Position numbers and translations under genes: made by a program. Positions 25,341 through 38,612 of a DNA stretch of 64,000 nt are shown here, piece by piece. The notes under the pieces are model-generated. The model did no database searches, had not been told where the DNA came from, and worked only from the letters and a program-made list of their open reading frames with translations. How positions within the stretch are numbered: the first letter of the stretch is position 1; each line of letters starts with the position of its first letter. The stretch lies in NCBI GenBank assembly GCA_905182985.1, contig CAJJDN010000184.1:101693-165692 (forward strand), written 5' to 3'. The stretch comes from Paramecium sonneborni. Lineage: Eukaryota; Ciliophora; Oligohymenophorea; Peniculida; Parameciidae.

Positions 25341-28300
25341 TCAATTATTTTTCCGTAATATATTAAGTTCTAAAATTTATGCTAATTCACCTATTTTATA
25401 ATATTATTTATTGTTTATAATCTCATTTATATTATTTTAATTTTTGATTGAACTTCTCAGTTTTACTAATTATTTTTATTTTATCATATATTCAACATCT
25501 TTAATTTTTTCTGAAATCTACTCATAATCTTTTTGCAATTCTTCAATCATTTTGTTATTGTACTAATGAAACAAAATATTTTCATATATCTTTAATAAAT
25601 TTTAAGCTTCATTCTCCTTTTTAGTATTTTCTACCATCTCTTAATTTAATTTTTATTATAAGGCTGCGCTTTAATTATTTTCCTTTAAATTCTACTTTTA
25701 TTAATTTGCATTTTCATTAATTCGTTGATAATATCTCGTTAAATGATACTATTTTAAATAATTAATTAAAGCGTATAATTTTTCATAAGATTCTTAGTTG
25801 TTTTTATAGATATTATTGAATTATTAAACTTCATCATTCTAGGGAATTTTTTATATTAATTAATTTAATTGATAAATTATAGTTTGCATTTTCTATTTTA
25901 ATTCAATAAAAGCTTGTGGATTTTGTTGTTACTATTATTCTATACAACTGATTTCATTTATTTCTTATGATATGAATTCTTCTTATTATTATAAATACTT
26001 ATAAGTATTAATAAGATTGTTATCCAAAGGTATAAATTTTAGTTCATGCGATTTATTATGAGCTATTTATTGTACTTAAATTAATTTTTAATTTTTTTTT
26101 GTATTAAGATCTTATAATTTATAGAGTAATACTGGAATATTATTGTAAAAATCCTATTACTTTCTTTTCATAATACTTATCAATTCTTACGATAGCATTT
26201 CATTATGTTTGTTAATTTCACAGTATTTATCTATGGTTTCTATTTCTAATTCTAGTTATTTTTTTAATTCTTCTTTTTTCCCATTTATTAATTCTAAATA
26301 AATAATTTTATCTTAGTCAATTTTGGCAGACATAAATTCTTTTAAAAATTGCATATATATTAATTAGAATTGATTCTTTAATTAAAAATATTCATTTTCT
26401 TATTCGCTTTTGTTTTCGTTCATAATTTTTTAAATTACTAAATATAATTAATTTACTTTATCTTATTCATTTAATAATTATTATTTTAATTTTTCTTAAA
26501 ATTATTCTAAATAAATTATTTAAACATTTATAGCTTCACAGGAAGTTATTTAATTAAATTTTTAGAAATCCTAAAATTCTTGTTAAATTGAATGTATATT
26601 TTATTCTATTTTAAGTTATTTATCTATTATCAAAGTCCTTGTTTCATTTTTGCAAAATTAATTATTACTAAAATTACTAACTTAATTTTTTAAATGATTC
26701 ATTTTATTTATAAAATCCTTTAAGTAACCTTCAATAACTTCTAATTTTTTTATTCTTTCAACATTTCTTTAATGAATTTATTAATTATTATATTCTTATT
26801 CAATAAATAAATTATGCGATTTTTCTAATTCTTATAATTATTAACTAATAGAATCAGAAGTCTTCTTGAACTTCTCATAATTTTAAAATATTTCATATTT
26901 TAATAATGAATTTAAACCTTTTAATTACTCAAAGCAAATTCCTATTTGATTATTTATTTAGTTTATATTCTCAGCATAATGTTTATTTTTAGATAGATAT
27001 GTAAATTTATCTTAGAAATCTAATAAATTCTCAGTTTAGGTATCAATATATCTTTAATGTTCTTCTAAAAATTTGAAATCAATTTATTCAATAGATTCAT
27101 TAATTTCATCAATCAAATTTTTCATTCTATTTTAAGCTGATTATAGGTCTTCAAGCTTGCTTTTGAAAGATTAGTAGGTAATAAATTATTATGATTTCTC
27201 AATTGAAATAATAATTTATTCTTATTTTTCTAAAACTAACAATTCTTGAGTCAATTTTGAATACTGCCCTACAACTTATTGAAATTTTTCTTGCTCTTTA
27301 ATTGAATATTGGATTCTTTAATAAAAGTTAATTCTTTCCTAAATTTTATTAAGATCCCCTGAACGTGAATCATATTACTATTTTAAAATGAAAAGATTAT
27401 TTTAAAAGTTTTATTTTTCAATATTTAGTTGCAGTTCTAATACTTATAGTTTCTATTCTTCTTTTTATTATTACTCTAACCTTTATTTATCTCCTAATTA
27501 CTTTTAGAGTATCGTAAGTTATTCTGATATCATTAGATTTATATTATTTTAATCCTATATATCTTATTGTAGCTCTAAAACTTATTGACTCTCTAAACCT
27601 CTAAGTTACTCTTATTTAGAAACTTATTATATTTATAATTATTTCTATGAATTTTTTTAGAATTTTTCTGTATTGTTTTATAGCTAACTGTTTATATATT
27701 ATATTAACTTATCTTTTTTATCATTTGATAAATCAATATTTTTGATGTTTTATAACTTTTAGTTTAAGTTTTAGATAAACAATTTAATAGTATTTTGATG
27801 AGATTATAATAGAATTTACAATGATTATTTCTTGTCTTATAATTATTATGAATTTTCTTATTACTATTTATTTTCCAATTCAGTAACTTTTCTTGAATAA
27901 TCAAGCATATATTTCGTCATAATTTCTTACTCTAACTATTACTTAATTTATATTTCCTATTTTAATAATATTTATTTAATTTCTTCTTCTTTTTTTTAAT
28001 TTTCTTTTTGTTTAAACTATTGAAGGTATTAATTTTACTCTTCTTCTTTACTTTTTAAAAATTTTTCCATTTCATTTTAAAATTCTATTTCTTATTAAAA
28101 TTTCATTTAAGCTAATAACTCCTTATCTTATTGCTATTTTAAAGCATATTCTTGTTGGATTTTTAGTTGATTTTCTTTTTCTTTAATTTATAGTTCAAAT
28201 TCATTTTTTTATATATTTTTAAACTATTCTAATTTTTCAGAGATGAATTTATCTTTTTCCTTTTCTATTTATTTTTTCATTTGTTCCATTTCTTCTTTCT

Positions 28301-29347
28301 TCTTTAATTCTATATTATGCAATTTTTGATCAAACTCATCCTTCATTGCCTTTTTAGTTTCTTCTTAAATCCTTTCATGTTTTATATACAATTCTTCTAT
28401 CTCTTTTGTTAATTACTTATTATCTTAAAAGTCTAATTGAGTCTATTATGTCTATTAATTAAATTAATTATAAGATTCAATAATTTTTACCAATTTCAAT
28501 CTTTGTATTGAATTTTTTTTAAGCATCTCCTTAATTAAATTTTTTTCTTTTTATTATAATATTGGGTTTAGTTGAATTTATTTATCAATTTCAACTTGTG
28601 ATTTATTTAAGATTTAATTTAATATGTCTTATATTGTTGTACCTAGATTATAAGTTGTAATTACCATTAAAGAATGTATTTCCTACTAATATTTCATACC
28701 AAATGATTCCCAAAGACCATATGTCGACTGATTTATCATAAAATGTGGCTGAATTTGAATTACTCTATAACACTTCTGGAGCTATGTAATATGATGTTCC
28801 AACACAACTAGTTTTGGCCATCTAATTTGCATTTTCTTTCACTAAACCAAAGTCAATTAATTTAATGATTTTTTAATTGTTGGGCTAATTAAAATATACA
28901 AAGTTTTCAGGTTTTAAATCTCTGTGAAATAATCCCGATTAATGAAGTTAGTTAACTCCTTATACCATCTTATATAATCATATAAATAATTACTTAAAGG
29001 AAATATTAATTTCTTTATTAATAATCCAAACTAGAGTAATAATTTGTTTACATAAATTTATAGAATTCACCATCTGCAAATTCCATGACAATTTTTGGAC
29101 ATTTATTTTAATAATTTTATAATCCTTTAATTTTAATTATATGGCTGAAGTTATTTTAACGAATTGATTAAATGGCTTTTAATTCATTGCTATTTATTGT
29201 TTTGTATTCTTTAATTGCCACAATTTCTTTGGTTTCAATATTTTGTCCCTTATAAACATTTCCTTCTGTCCCTTCACCAAGTTTCTCTAACTTTTAATAG
29301 GTCACACCCTCAATCATTATTTTTCCAAAGTCTTAATTATTTTCCAT
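25341..29347 (-). CDS. Protein kinase with ~1000-residue coiled-coil tail, 1319 aa
   Basis: ATG at 29347 gives MENNQDFGKIMIEGVTYQKL. Kinase signatures: glycine loop GEGTEGNV (24-31), VAIK with Lys46, HRDLKPEN (Asp135), DFG (157-159), APE (181-183) and DIWSLGIIWYE (200-210). All catalytic residues are present, so it should be active; the HRDLKPEN loop suggests Ser/Thr specificity. After about residue 275 the protein is almost entirely Gln/Glu/Lys/Asn-rich helix with heptad character to the TGA at 25341-25343, that is, a very long coiled coil. The introns (28969-28993 and 28643-28664) both lie in the kinase domain; spliced length is 3960 nt. Many ciliate kinases carry such tails, and a structural or cilium/cortex-anchored role is inference. 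The subfamily is not assigned. A 21-nt GTAAAC...CTCTAG stretch near 29060 is in frame, lacks TGA and was kept as coding. Confidence 0.9.
28643..28664 (-). other. 22-nt intron in coiled-coil kinase gene
   Basis: The intron reads GTAATTACAA...ATAATCTAG on the minus strand. Splicing joins ILVGNTFFNG to TTIQDILNQILNKSQ; the unspliced frame hits TGA within about twenty codons. Confidence 0.85.
28969..28993 (-). other. 25-nt intron in coiled-coil kinase gene
   Basis: The intron reads GTAATTATTT...ATATAAG on the minus strand. It ends AAG rather than the usual TAG, but splicing is required to join DYQQRNQYFLQ to MVQGVNQLHQSGLFHRDLKP in frame. Confidence 0.7.
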
Positions 29348-30449
29348 ATTGGATTTCTTCTTAAATAAAGAATTTAATAAATAATTTCCTTTGTATAAAA
29401 CCTATTTCTATTAAAATAAAAAATGGTATTAATTTTTTTAATAAAACAAATTTAATTCATAATAATACATCATTTAATACATTAAATGTCATCAAAACTC
29501 AAATTTTTTTTATTCCTCATTTTATATAATAACTGTGAGATTAATTATTGACAAAATTGATATCTATTAAATTAATTCTTCAAAATTTACCCCCTCTGTT
29601 TTTATGGATATTTTATGATAGCAAGCTTATAACAATATTTCATTTTCATTTCAAAGATTTAGTTCTTATAAACCTGATTATTATTTAGTTTAAGGGACTT
29701 TTAATTATAATTATTTTAAATGAGCCCATTTTCTATTTATCCTTCTTTGAGATATCTAAATTAACACAGTTAATTTATAAAGTATTAAATTGATATATTT
29801 TTCATGAGAATAATAATTCACTAACTAACTAATATTACAAAATATTTTGAATTTTTCCTTACCTATATTTTATAAATAAATAATATAGAAATATTTATTT
29901 TACAAATAATAATTAAATGTTGTACTTCAGGAAATTCTTGATTTACAAAAACTAAAAGATATTTATAATTACATCAATTTAATTTTAGTTAGTCTTCTTC
30001 GATAAAAATAGTTAAATTTAAATAATGCATAATAAATATTCAAATTTACAATTCATTCACCTGCTTTTAAAATTATGTCATTCTTTTTATTTTTGTATAC
30101 TTTCAATAAATGCTACAATCAACATATTATTAATTAGTAGAAAAGAATTAATAAATATATTAAGGTATAAAAGCACAGCTTACTATTATTTTGTGAAATT
30201 ATTTCTAACACAATATTGATTATAACCTTGATCTTAATGAACTACATTATCTAAAAGATTGTTTTCTTAATATATATATTAAAGAGATTCTCTATATATT
30301 AATCAAAGTAGACTTACAATGAAATCAACCAACTGATTATTATTTATAGAGATTTAGCCTATAACCTATTATTTTGCCATCTAATCGAATTATTTCTTCT
30401 CAAAGTTTGAACTAATTATTTTCCTTTAATATTAAAAAAAAGTGTATAT
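29348..30449. other. Divergent AT-rich spacer
   Basis: Upstream of the minus-strand kinase and of the plus-strand HECT remnant. No coding content could be supported; the standard-code ORF at 30025-30219 has no recognisable features. Confidence 0.45.
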
Positions 30450-33400
30450 ATTTAAGGGAAAATAGACTTAAGAGCTTTATTGATGACTTAAAAAAATCCT
30501 TATTAAATTTATGAAGTATTAATTTTCAGGATTAGAGTACTCTGAAATAGATGTATAAGTAATAAAAGAAATATAATTAGATGAAAATCTGAATCGATTC
30601 TTTTAACATGAAAGAAATAAAAAACTTTAGAATATAAAAAAGTTATAGATGATGTTGTTAAAACTTCTTTTCTGCTAAATTTGCTGAATAACATTGATGA
30701 AAACTTAGAAAATGTAGTCAGAAAGATCTAAAATAACTCCTGGTATGACTGCTCTGAAGTTTTGATTTTTATCAAAGAATTAACGGAAATAAAAATTCAA
30801 TCCAAGTAATTCAATAATAATTACTTATTAATGAATAAGTTTTATTTATATTAGAGTACTTTGATATTCACCTCTAAAAAATTTAACTTTAAGAATTCTT
30901 TATTTCTAGAAAATATTATATGATCATGTTAATTCTTTGGCTTCTATAAAAATAGAATTGATTGATTTTTATTATTAAGATCCAACATATAAAACGATTA
31001 TTAGTTATCCAATCTAAGCTTTATAATTTGATTTAGAATATTATCAACCAACATAATTAGAGGAAAGTAATGAATATTTATGTCAAAACTAGGTTCAAAA
31101 AACAACTCTAGATAGAGAGATTGAAACTAAAGTTTTAGTAAAATATTTATTTTAGAGAAAATTATAATAATTTATGATAATTCGACATCAAGAAATCTAT
31201 TAAATATACAGGATTAACACTTTTCCCCACTTATTGAGATTGTAAAATATAGAATTTTTATCAAAACAGGATTCCTTTCAAAGCCAGAATAAACCAGAAA
31301 TACCATTATCAAATTACATTTAAAATCTTTTTTAAAATCTTCAAAATTTCCTGTAAATAAATGAACTTAACTAAAATGTAATTAAAGATTTTTAATTTGT
31401 TGACTTACATAAAATGCTGCCTTGACTCTAATGCTTATAATCATACAACTTCAAAAATTTATATGGATATTTTAGTAAGACTTTTCTAAAATGAAAGATA
31501 ACATATAAATCTATTTAATTGTTAAATAAATGGTTTGGAGACGTTACTTAAATTGAAAGAAGAATTTTAATATCAATTTTTAAGTCTGTCAAAATTAGTT
31601 ATGGCTATAATTTATGATTAGACTTTGATCAGAATCTAATTTAAACACAAATAAAGAAAATACTTTTTTAATTAAGAACAAAATAATGAAATCCAAAAAA
31701 CTAATTAAGATTTGTAATAGCAAAATTACTTAAATTAAAATACATATCCTATATGGTTTTAACCAGTATACTATTTGTTGAGATTAATAAATATATTCAA
31801 GATTTAAAATTATGTCGGTATTCTGATATTTTTAATGAATTTATTATGAATAAAATCCGTTACAAAAACTTGTATTTAAAAAATATTAACGAGCCTTTTA
31901 ACTCATTTAATTTTATTAAACTTACGTAGATGGAATCAAAAGCTTCGATATTAAATAATATTTTTTTTTTAAATTAATTATTTTTCATTAGAAGGCTCTG
32001 AATATACTTTATAGCATTGCTATCAATTTAATTTTAGATAAAACTGAATCAATTAAAGTTGATTCTTTCTAAATAACTCAGAAAAATCCAAAAAATAGAT
32101 ATTTTAAAACTTAATGTCACATTTTCAAGAGAGAGTGATACGGAATCCAAATATAAGTAATCTTGTTTCTTAAAAATGACCACTATTAATAATTAAAAAA
32201 AGGAGAATTTTATGAAAACTTTTAGATAGAAGAAGTATAAGAAATTCCGTTTGATAAATAAATAATAATAATTGAAGATTATGAAAACTCTCATTAAATT
32301 TGTGCTGCAGCTTTAGAATAAGTATCAATAAATTGGGTAGATGAAAATGATTAAGTAACAAAAAATTTCAATTCAAATAATTTAGAGGATTAGTATATCA
32401 CCACAAACATACCATGGATGTTAAATCAGATTAATTTCTTTTGAATTCTGGATATTTTAATATAGATTTAAATATATAACAACTACCTTTCTAATTTTAA
32501 GAAATATTAATAATATTCTAATCAAAATTGCCATAATAAAATGAACTACCTATTTATTCTAATAATATATTTTGCTAGGATGCAATATATTTATACTAAA
32601 TGGATTAAATAGTAAATATTGCTTATAAAACATATGAGATTGATGAATAATTCCAATTATTCATCTAATAAGAAAATGAATTGTTCTAAAATTAATTAGA
32701 AGATTTAAATTAGCAATAAACATATTCTAAAATTAAAAATAGGATAAAATGTGGACTGAATATAAGAAAACAGTCCCTAATATTATTAGGTTTAGTTGAT
32801 CAATAATTTTTATAACTTATAATTAAATTTTTGTTGGTAGATGATATTTTTGACTTTAGGATAATTATATAAATTTTATTTTGATGAATTTATGTACTTC
32901 ATCTTTAATGGTTAATTAAATAATTGATTATCTTATTAATAATTTGAAAATGATAAAATAATAAGATTTTGACCAAGAAATTTTTATTTAACAAGTAATT
33001 TGCTCAAAGTTTATTTCACCAAAAATTTTTATTTACTCTATTAAAAGTCGAAAAAGCTCCAAAATGTTGTTTATCATCTTAAAATTTTGAAACAATGAAT
33101 TAATTATTATTTAAACTTGAAGAAATTGATTTAGAATAGCTAATATAAGTGCTCTCAAACTGCATAAAAAATTAATAAAAGAAAATTTTTAATCAAATTC
33201 ATGATTTATTCAATCTATTAATGAAAGAGAAAAATAAATATAAACTCATTAAGTTTCTATCAATTCTTTTGAAAAATCAAAACAATTTCATAAGATTTAA
33301 AGTAAAATATCGAACTATTTAAAATAATTCTTATAGAATTTAGTAAAATACTTACTAGAAAGAAATACAAATGATTAAATAGAAATTTAGAAAATGGAAT

Positions 33401-34300
33401 TAAAAAAATTTTTTAACTTATTTAACAACTTATTTATATTAAATTGACAATTTGAAACTCTTCTTAAGAAAATAAATGCCTTGAGTTTTTGAAGTAGCCT
33501 GAACACCAATAATTATGGATAAATATGGAAAAAATTATAACTATCATTTAGTTTTAATAAGTTTAAGGATTTAACTCATTTTTATTATTATTTTGAATCT
33601 TTTTTGATTTGTAATGAAATTATTAATTAAAATGAAATCTAAAGTTATGAAATTACAAAATTATCTTGAATGGAATTATCAAGTTCTTCATCACATCATA
33701 ATGATTTTGTCTTTAAAAAATTATTCAAAAAACTTAGCTAAAATGGTAAAGATTATATCAATAGCATTATAATAGAATAAATTGAAATATAAAATACTTT
33801 TTAATATACAAGAAGACAAAATAATAAATCAAAAAAAAAAGTTTAGTGGAATATCTTCTTTAATTTCATCCAAATATAATCAATTTTGTAGTTAAGAAAG
33901 TATATTTAAGAAATAAAATTGATCCTTTAATAGATCTCATTTTAACCAATAGACGGCCTGAAGTAATTACAATCTATGTCAACATGGATACAGTTTTTGA
34001 GGATATTAAATGGCTTCAAAACATATTAAGAACTTTCAATTAAGATATGCTTGCTAAGTTTGTAAATTTTGTTACCGGTAATATATTAAAGCATCTTTAG
34101 GAACAGACCTTACACTAGCTGGAGGATTTAAAAATTTAACAAAACCAATCTGAATTTAAATAACTGATATCAATTGTAAATTACTAGAAAGCATATACAT
34201 GGTATAATCCTATAGTATTTTACAAAGTTAAAAATTCTTAGTAATTCCAGCTTATGATTCTGAAGAGAACCTTTAAGAGAAAAATTAGAATTAGCCATGA
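30450..34300 (+). pseudogene. HECT-type E3 ubiquitin ligase remnant
   Basis: Plus-strand coding pieces run for nearly 4 kb in alternating frames, e.g. VVRKIQNNSWYDCSEVLIFI (around 30710) and a 145-codon stretch ending at a TGA near 31425. The 3' end is diagnostic: PEVITIYVNMDTVFEDIKWL and DMLAKFVNFVTG match the start of the HECT C-lobe (the FxxFVTG block), followed after a frame change by SLGTDLTLAGGFKNLTKPI. Where HECT ligases have the catalytic (H/S)TCFN motif, this sequence reads KAYTWYNPIVF, so the ubiquitin-accepting Cys is Trp. The C-terminal LVIPAYDSEENLQEK then appears in yet another frame. Multiple shifts plus the lost Cys indicate a dead gene. The N-terminal part is not recognisable. 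Confidence 0.6.
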
Positions 34301-35149
34301 CTGATAAATTAATTCTCATTTTTACTTACTCTTTTTATTATAAGATCCTTTTAATTTTATACATGTGAATTGTATTTACCTTATATCTGATAAATAAATC
34401 ATCTTGGAGTGATAATTTTTATTTATGCTATAAAATAAATATGAGTAATATTATTTCTTTCCTAAATGTATTGTTTAATTTTTTGATAAGTTTAGGCTTA
34501 TAATTACATTCATTTGAAAGAATAATCTGATTTAAATTAATAAAGGTTTTTAAAGATGTTATTTATTGATTGAGCATATTATTAAATCAAAAATACAAGC
34601 TACTCTCTGGCATTAAATATAATAAGATCTACCATTAATTAATAATATTTCAAAAATCCTTTAAGACTACCTTAAATACATTTAAAAAATATTCATGATT
34701 ATTAGTATTAAGAAAGAAATTATAAAATGATTCAATATTCCATTTCTAATAATCTTGATATTTTTTATTTTATTAAATACATTTTTACAAATATTTAGAC
34801 AAAGATTACACCTTTTAAGATATTAGAATAATAACATTTCTGTTCTAAATTAAACTTTAAGATTAGAGCAAACTCATCATTAATTTAGCATAAAGCACAA
34901 CCTAAATTAACTTAAGGAAAATTTGAATTAAAAGTTAAAAATTAAATATCTAATTAATTTGTTTAAACGTTGATGTTTAAAAAAATATTCAAAAAAATAT
35001 AAACAACTATCTATAGAGCAAATATTGCAATTAATACCATTTAAAGAAATATAGTATTAATAAGGAGATCTTAGCAATAATTAAAGTCTTATTTTTCATT
35101 GCAGTTATCAAAATTCTTTTCTTATGGAAGGCAAGTTGCAATCACTATA
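34301..35149. other. AT-rich spacer, no gene seen
   Basis: Only short low-complexity frames were found. Confidence 0.4.
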
Positions 35150-35335
35150 TTTACTTCTCTTTACAAATAACACAATAGATGACATCTCTAAATTCTGTGT
35201 AACTTTTACAAATTTTACTTAATTAGCATTTATTTTCAATATCTTTATAATAATTTGAGTAACATTAATCACAATTATTAATATTTGAACAAACTAAACA
35301 ACCTTCTATAAATTTGTTTTTCCCAATAAAATTAA
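35150..35335 (-). pseudogene. Fragment of cysteine-rich surface protein
   Basis: On the minus strand a ~60-codon frame reads EGCLVCSNINNCDQCYSNYY ... CQLSKICKSY ... YCVICKEK before ending. The CxxC...CxxC spacing is that of furin-like repeats in large ciliate surface proteins. No flanking repeats continue it, so it is an isolated remnant. Confidence 0.5.
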
Positions 35336-35559
35336 CTCATAATTTTAATTCAAATATAATTAGGACTAAGTTAAAGAATATTAAATATATCGTTTATTAT
35401 ACTAAAATTACCCAAATAAATAAATTATACATTCATCATTCTAAATTACATATCTCTCTAACTGACATTGATTAGAGAAGAGAAATACTAAAGGAATAAA
35501 AATAGATACCATAGAGTATTAATTGTTGATATATATTTAGGTACCTAATATCAAAATAT

Positions 35560-37250
35560 CCTTCTTATATCCTAATCACTATTATTTCAAGCAAAAGTAG
35601 CTCTCATTCTTTAAGGAGAATTTGTGAATCATTGAGGTTATGATTTAAAACAACTTTTAAAATCTGGAGGAAGTATATTTTTGGAAAGGAAATTACCTCA
35701 ATTATAAAAAAGAATTGATTATTATTAAAATCATAAAGAGTTTATAACTAAATTTTTTTGTATAAATACAAAACTACATTTAATCCTCCTATGGAGCCTA
35801 CAAAATAGAAGCTTGAGTAATCGATATTCAAAAACCAAGAACTTTTAGATTGTATTATTTCCTTTAGTTTTATGTCTCAGAAGTTGCATGAAGTTGTATC
35901 TTATAACCAATTTGTTGAATTTGGTATTTTTTACAACATATAAAAAAAGTGTAAAAGATTTTAAGAAAGTAATAATAAGTAGAGGTAAAGGTTTTATTTA
36001 ATTAATTTAATAGAAATCATACAATTAAAAGAAGGAGTACTTGATGATATATTTAATGAGTAAACTGATTACTTAAAATAAAAATAGATACCTTCATAAT
36101 AATTTTTGGATACCCTGAAATTTGAATCCACCTGTTAATTTAATTTCTAAAATGATAAATTGATAATTAACTCATTTAAGAAGTTGAATCCTTAATCAAT
36201 AATAATATTCAAAAAAGTATTATTAAGCATATTAAATAATCTAGAAATCTATAAACTATATAATAACATCAATCACTTGAATAAACTCATTAAACAAATC
36301 TGAAACCATTCAATTATTAAATTACGGATTAATATTGAATTGAATAAAATGAATTGTGTTAAGCGATTGCTATTAATAAAGATTGTACAATAGTGGTTGA
36401 TGGAAGTGATAAATAAATTAAAATATTTGAATTTAAGTAAGATTCGATGAAATAAGTTTTAACTTTTAATTGAACATGCTGACTCTCTATAGAAAAATGG
36501 AAATTAATTAGAATAATTTCTTCAATTAGCAAACTAAAATTTTTTAACTCAAAAATTGTAAGGCCATACAGAATTGAAAACTAATTTTCAAATTCCTTTA
36601 GATGAAGATTTAATAGTATCAGATAACAATGGAAACAGGATAAAAATTTGTTAATTGAAAAAACTTCTGAGAAGCAAAACTCAAAATTTTAATGGAAAAC
36701 ATTCACTGAGAAGAGAACTGAAAAATCAAGTACTAAGCTTATTAATAAATAGAACAGGATCTCAAATTATTGTTATGATAGAGATTCATTTATTTTGATT
36801 ATCGAAAGAATAAATATGAAAACATTGGGTTTCTCAAACAAAAAATAGATGTAAATTAGTTTGAGGATTCAGGAGTTAATTTTATTAAAGAAGATATATT
36901 TATATTTTAATCAAATAACAATAATACTCTTGATTTATATCAATTAAAATTAGAGGGACAATACAAAGTTTGAATAATTTAGGCGAGGAAGTTGTAGACA
37001 AAATTAGAGAACTTCCATGTTTAGTAAAAAACAGTAAATATTTGACTATTAAAAAGGGAAATAATCTTTTTATAATTAGATTTGAGGAGTATGTGACACT
37101 AAAAAGAGAAATGGGTATAATAAACAGTTAGAAATAAAATATATCTAAAAATTGTTTTAAAAAAAGTTATTTCCATAGGATTGATAAGTGATGATGGAAA
37201 ATATTTGATAATCAAGGAAGGAGTATCTAATTGTATTTAAATATGGTGGC
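35560..37250 (+). pseudogene. WD40-repeat protein remnant A
   Basis: Fragments in changing frames reproduce a ciliate WD40 family. The N-terminal helical part includes IEIIQLKEGVLDDIFNEQTD (around 36010-36070). A WD-like unit follows: ELCQAIAINKDCTIVVDGSD, then KQIKIFEFKQDSMKQVLTF (around 36350-36460). Later pieces are LQGHTELK, LDEDLIVSDNNGNRIKIC, YDRDSFILIIER and VNFIKEDIFIFQSNNNNTLD. The last matches the C-terminal propeller blades seen in intact relatives. At least five frame changes and TGAs interrupt it and no short introns fit. It shares domain order with the intact gene 1.4 kb downstream, so it is probably a decayed tandem relative. Confidence 0.6.
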
Positions 37251-37544
37251 TTTTAAAATCTTTAGAAAATTGAAATATAAAAAATTGATATCGTTTAATT
37301 CTTCTTTATTCTTTAAGCAGCCATCTCTTTAATTTTTTATTTTAATGAAAGGCTATTTGGAGAAAAAAATATTTTTGAAGTCTTAAATCAACCAATAAAA
37401 TCAAGACAAACTTGAATAAAATAATTATCTATTTTTCAGATAATAATTGTTAATTATCTTTCAAAGATGATCTAAATTTATATGAACTAAAAAGATTTAG
37501 TTAAAGCAATTTCATGAATTGAAATTTTTTTAAAATTTTTAATC
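37251..37544. other. Short spacer between converging remnants
   Basis: No gene is supported here. Confidence 0.4.
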
Positions 37545-38560
37545 ATTATTATTTTAGTTTTAATTTATTAATCCATTTGTGAACAAAATATTTATATTGT
37601 ATTCCTTTAAAGATTCTCTAAATTGAGTATTTAATTAAATTTTAATTAATTTCTATTGATTGAAACAAAAAATTTGTATTATTTATCATCAATTCGGTTT
37701 TTAAAATTTCCACGCTATTGTTAGGATGTTAATGAGAAATATTTATTCTGAAATTACAACCTGTATATTAAAAATTGGTTTGTGTAAATTTTCTTCTAAT
37801 TGAGATGGTTGACTTTAGATGGCTTTTTACAATTTACTACATAAGATCATGTTTTTTATTTTATGAATATTTCTAATTCTATTATGTAAGCAGTCTTCAA
37901 ATAATTTAGTAATCGTTTTAAAGTTTATTATATAATTCTAAATTAATATTTCTATCGATAAAATTTATAATGTATTTTATTTTGGTTAATCAAAATAATT
38001 TAATCTTTAAATCATTTTCTCAATAATATTGTTTAGCTTCTAAAACTATGTTGAGTACTTTTCCTTTTAGTTTAAAATTTTAAGTAGTATACATTAATGG
38101 CGACTTTAAGAGTGTTATTTTTATAACTATGATTCAAAAATCCTTTTTTGTAATGTAACAATAATCGGAATGTAAAATTTAAATGATTTGAGAATTACAA
38201 AAGCTGTTTGATTTATACCCTATTTATTAATAAAGATTTTTTCTTCTTTTTATTTTTTATCTATTCATTATTTGTTTTATTAAATTTGATTGGTTGGATT
38301 TTTTCTATATTATAAATTTCACATGATACTCTATCCTTTCTAAACCTTTTAATTATTTTTTATTATATACATGCAGAGATTAGAAAAGCTTAGATTAATT
38401 TTTTTTTGCCCTTTTTTAAATATTGATATTATCAAAAAAGAATCTAGTTCATTGGCATACTTATTTATTAAAATGAATTTTTTCTAGTTAATTTTATGAT
38501 TATATTCCTCATCAGAAAATTGAATTTTTAAGTATAAAATATATAAAAAATTTTTAATAA
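37545..38560 (-). pseudogene. Degenerate gene, unknown family
   Basis: Minus-strand frames give protein-like sequence: NKYANELDSFLIISIFKKGQ, then FRKDRVSCEIYNIEKIQPIK, a ~180-codon open stretch (INQTAFVILKSFKFYIPIIV ... LFEDCLHNRIRNIHKIKNMI ... QSQPSQLEENLHKPIFNIQV), then after a frame shift PNNSVEILKTELMINNTNFL to a TGA near 37547. At least three frame changes occur and no in-frame ATG begins the long part. The C-terminus (FKGIQYKYFVHKWINKLK) is basic. I do not recognise the family. Confidence 0.45.
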
Positions 38561-38612
38561 ATTATATATAAAATAAAAATCTATATAGAAATATTAATTA
38601 ATAATTATTTTG

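Noticed and set aside
29040..29085. A 21-nt GTAAAC...CTCTAG intron in the kinase gene
   Set aside because: It is 3n, has no TGA, and its translation (QTNYYSSL) fits the kinase between the hinge and helix E; reading it as exon needs no assumption.
37545..38560. Intergenic DNA with only chance open frames
   Set aside because: The minus-strand frame keeps charged, non-low-complexity sequence for about 180 codons, so I listed it as a gene remnant.
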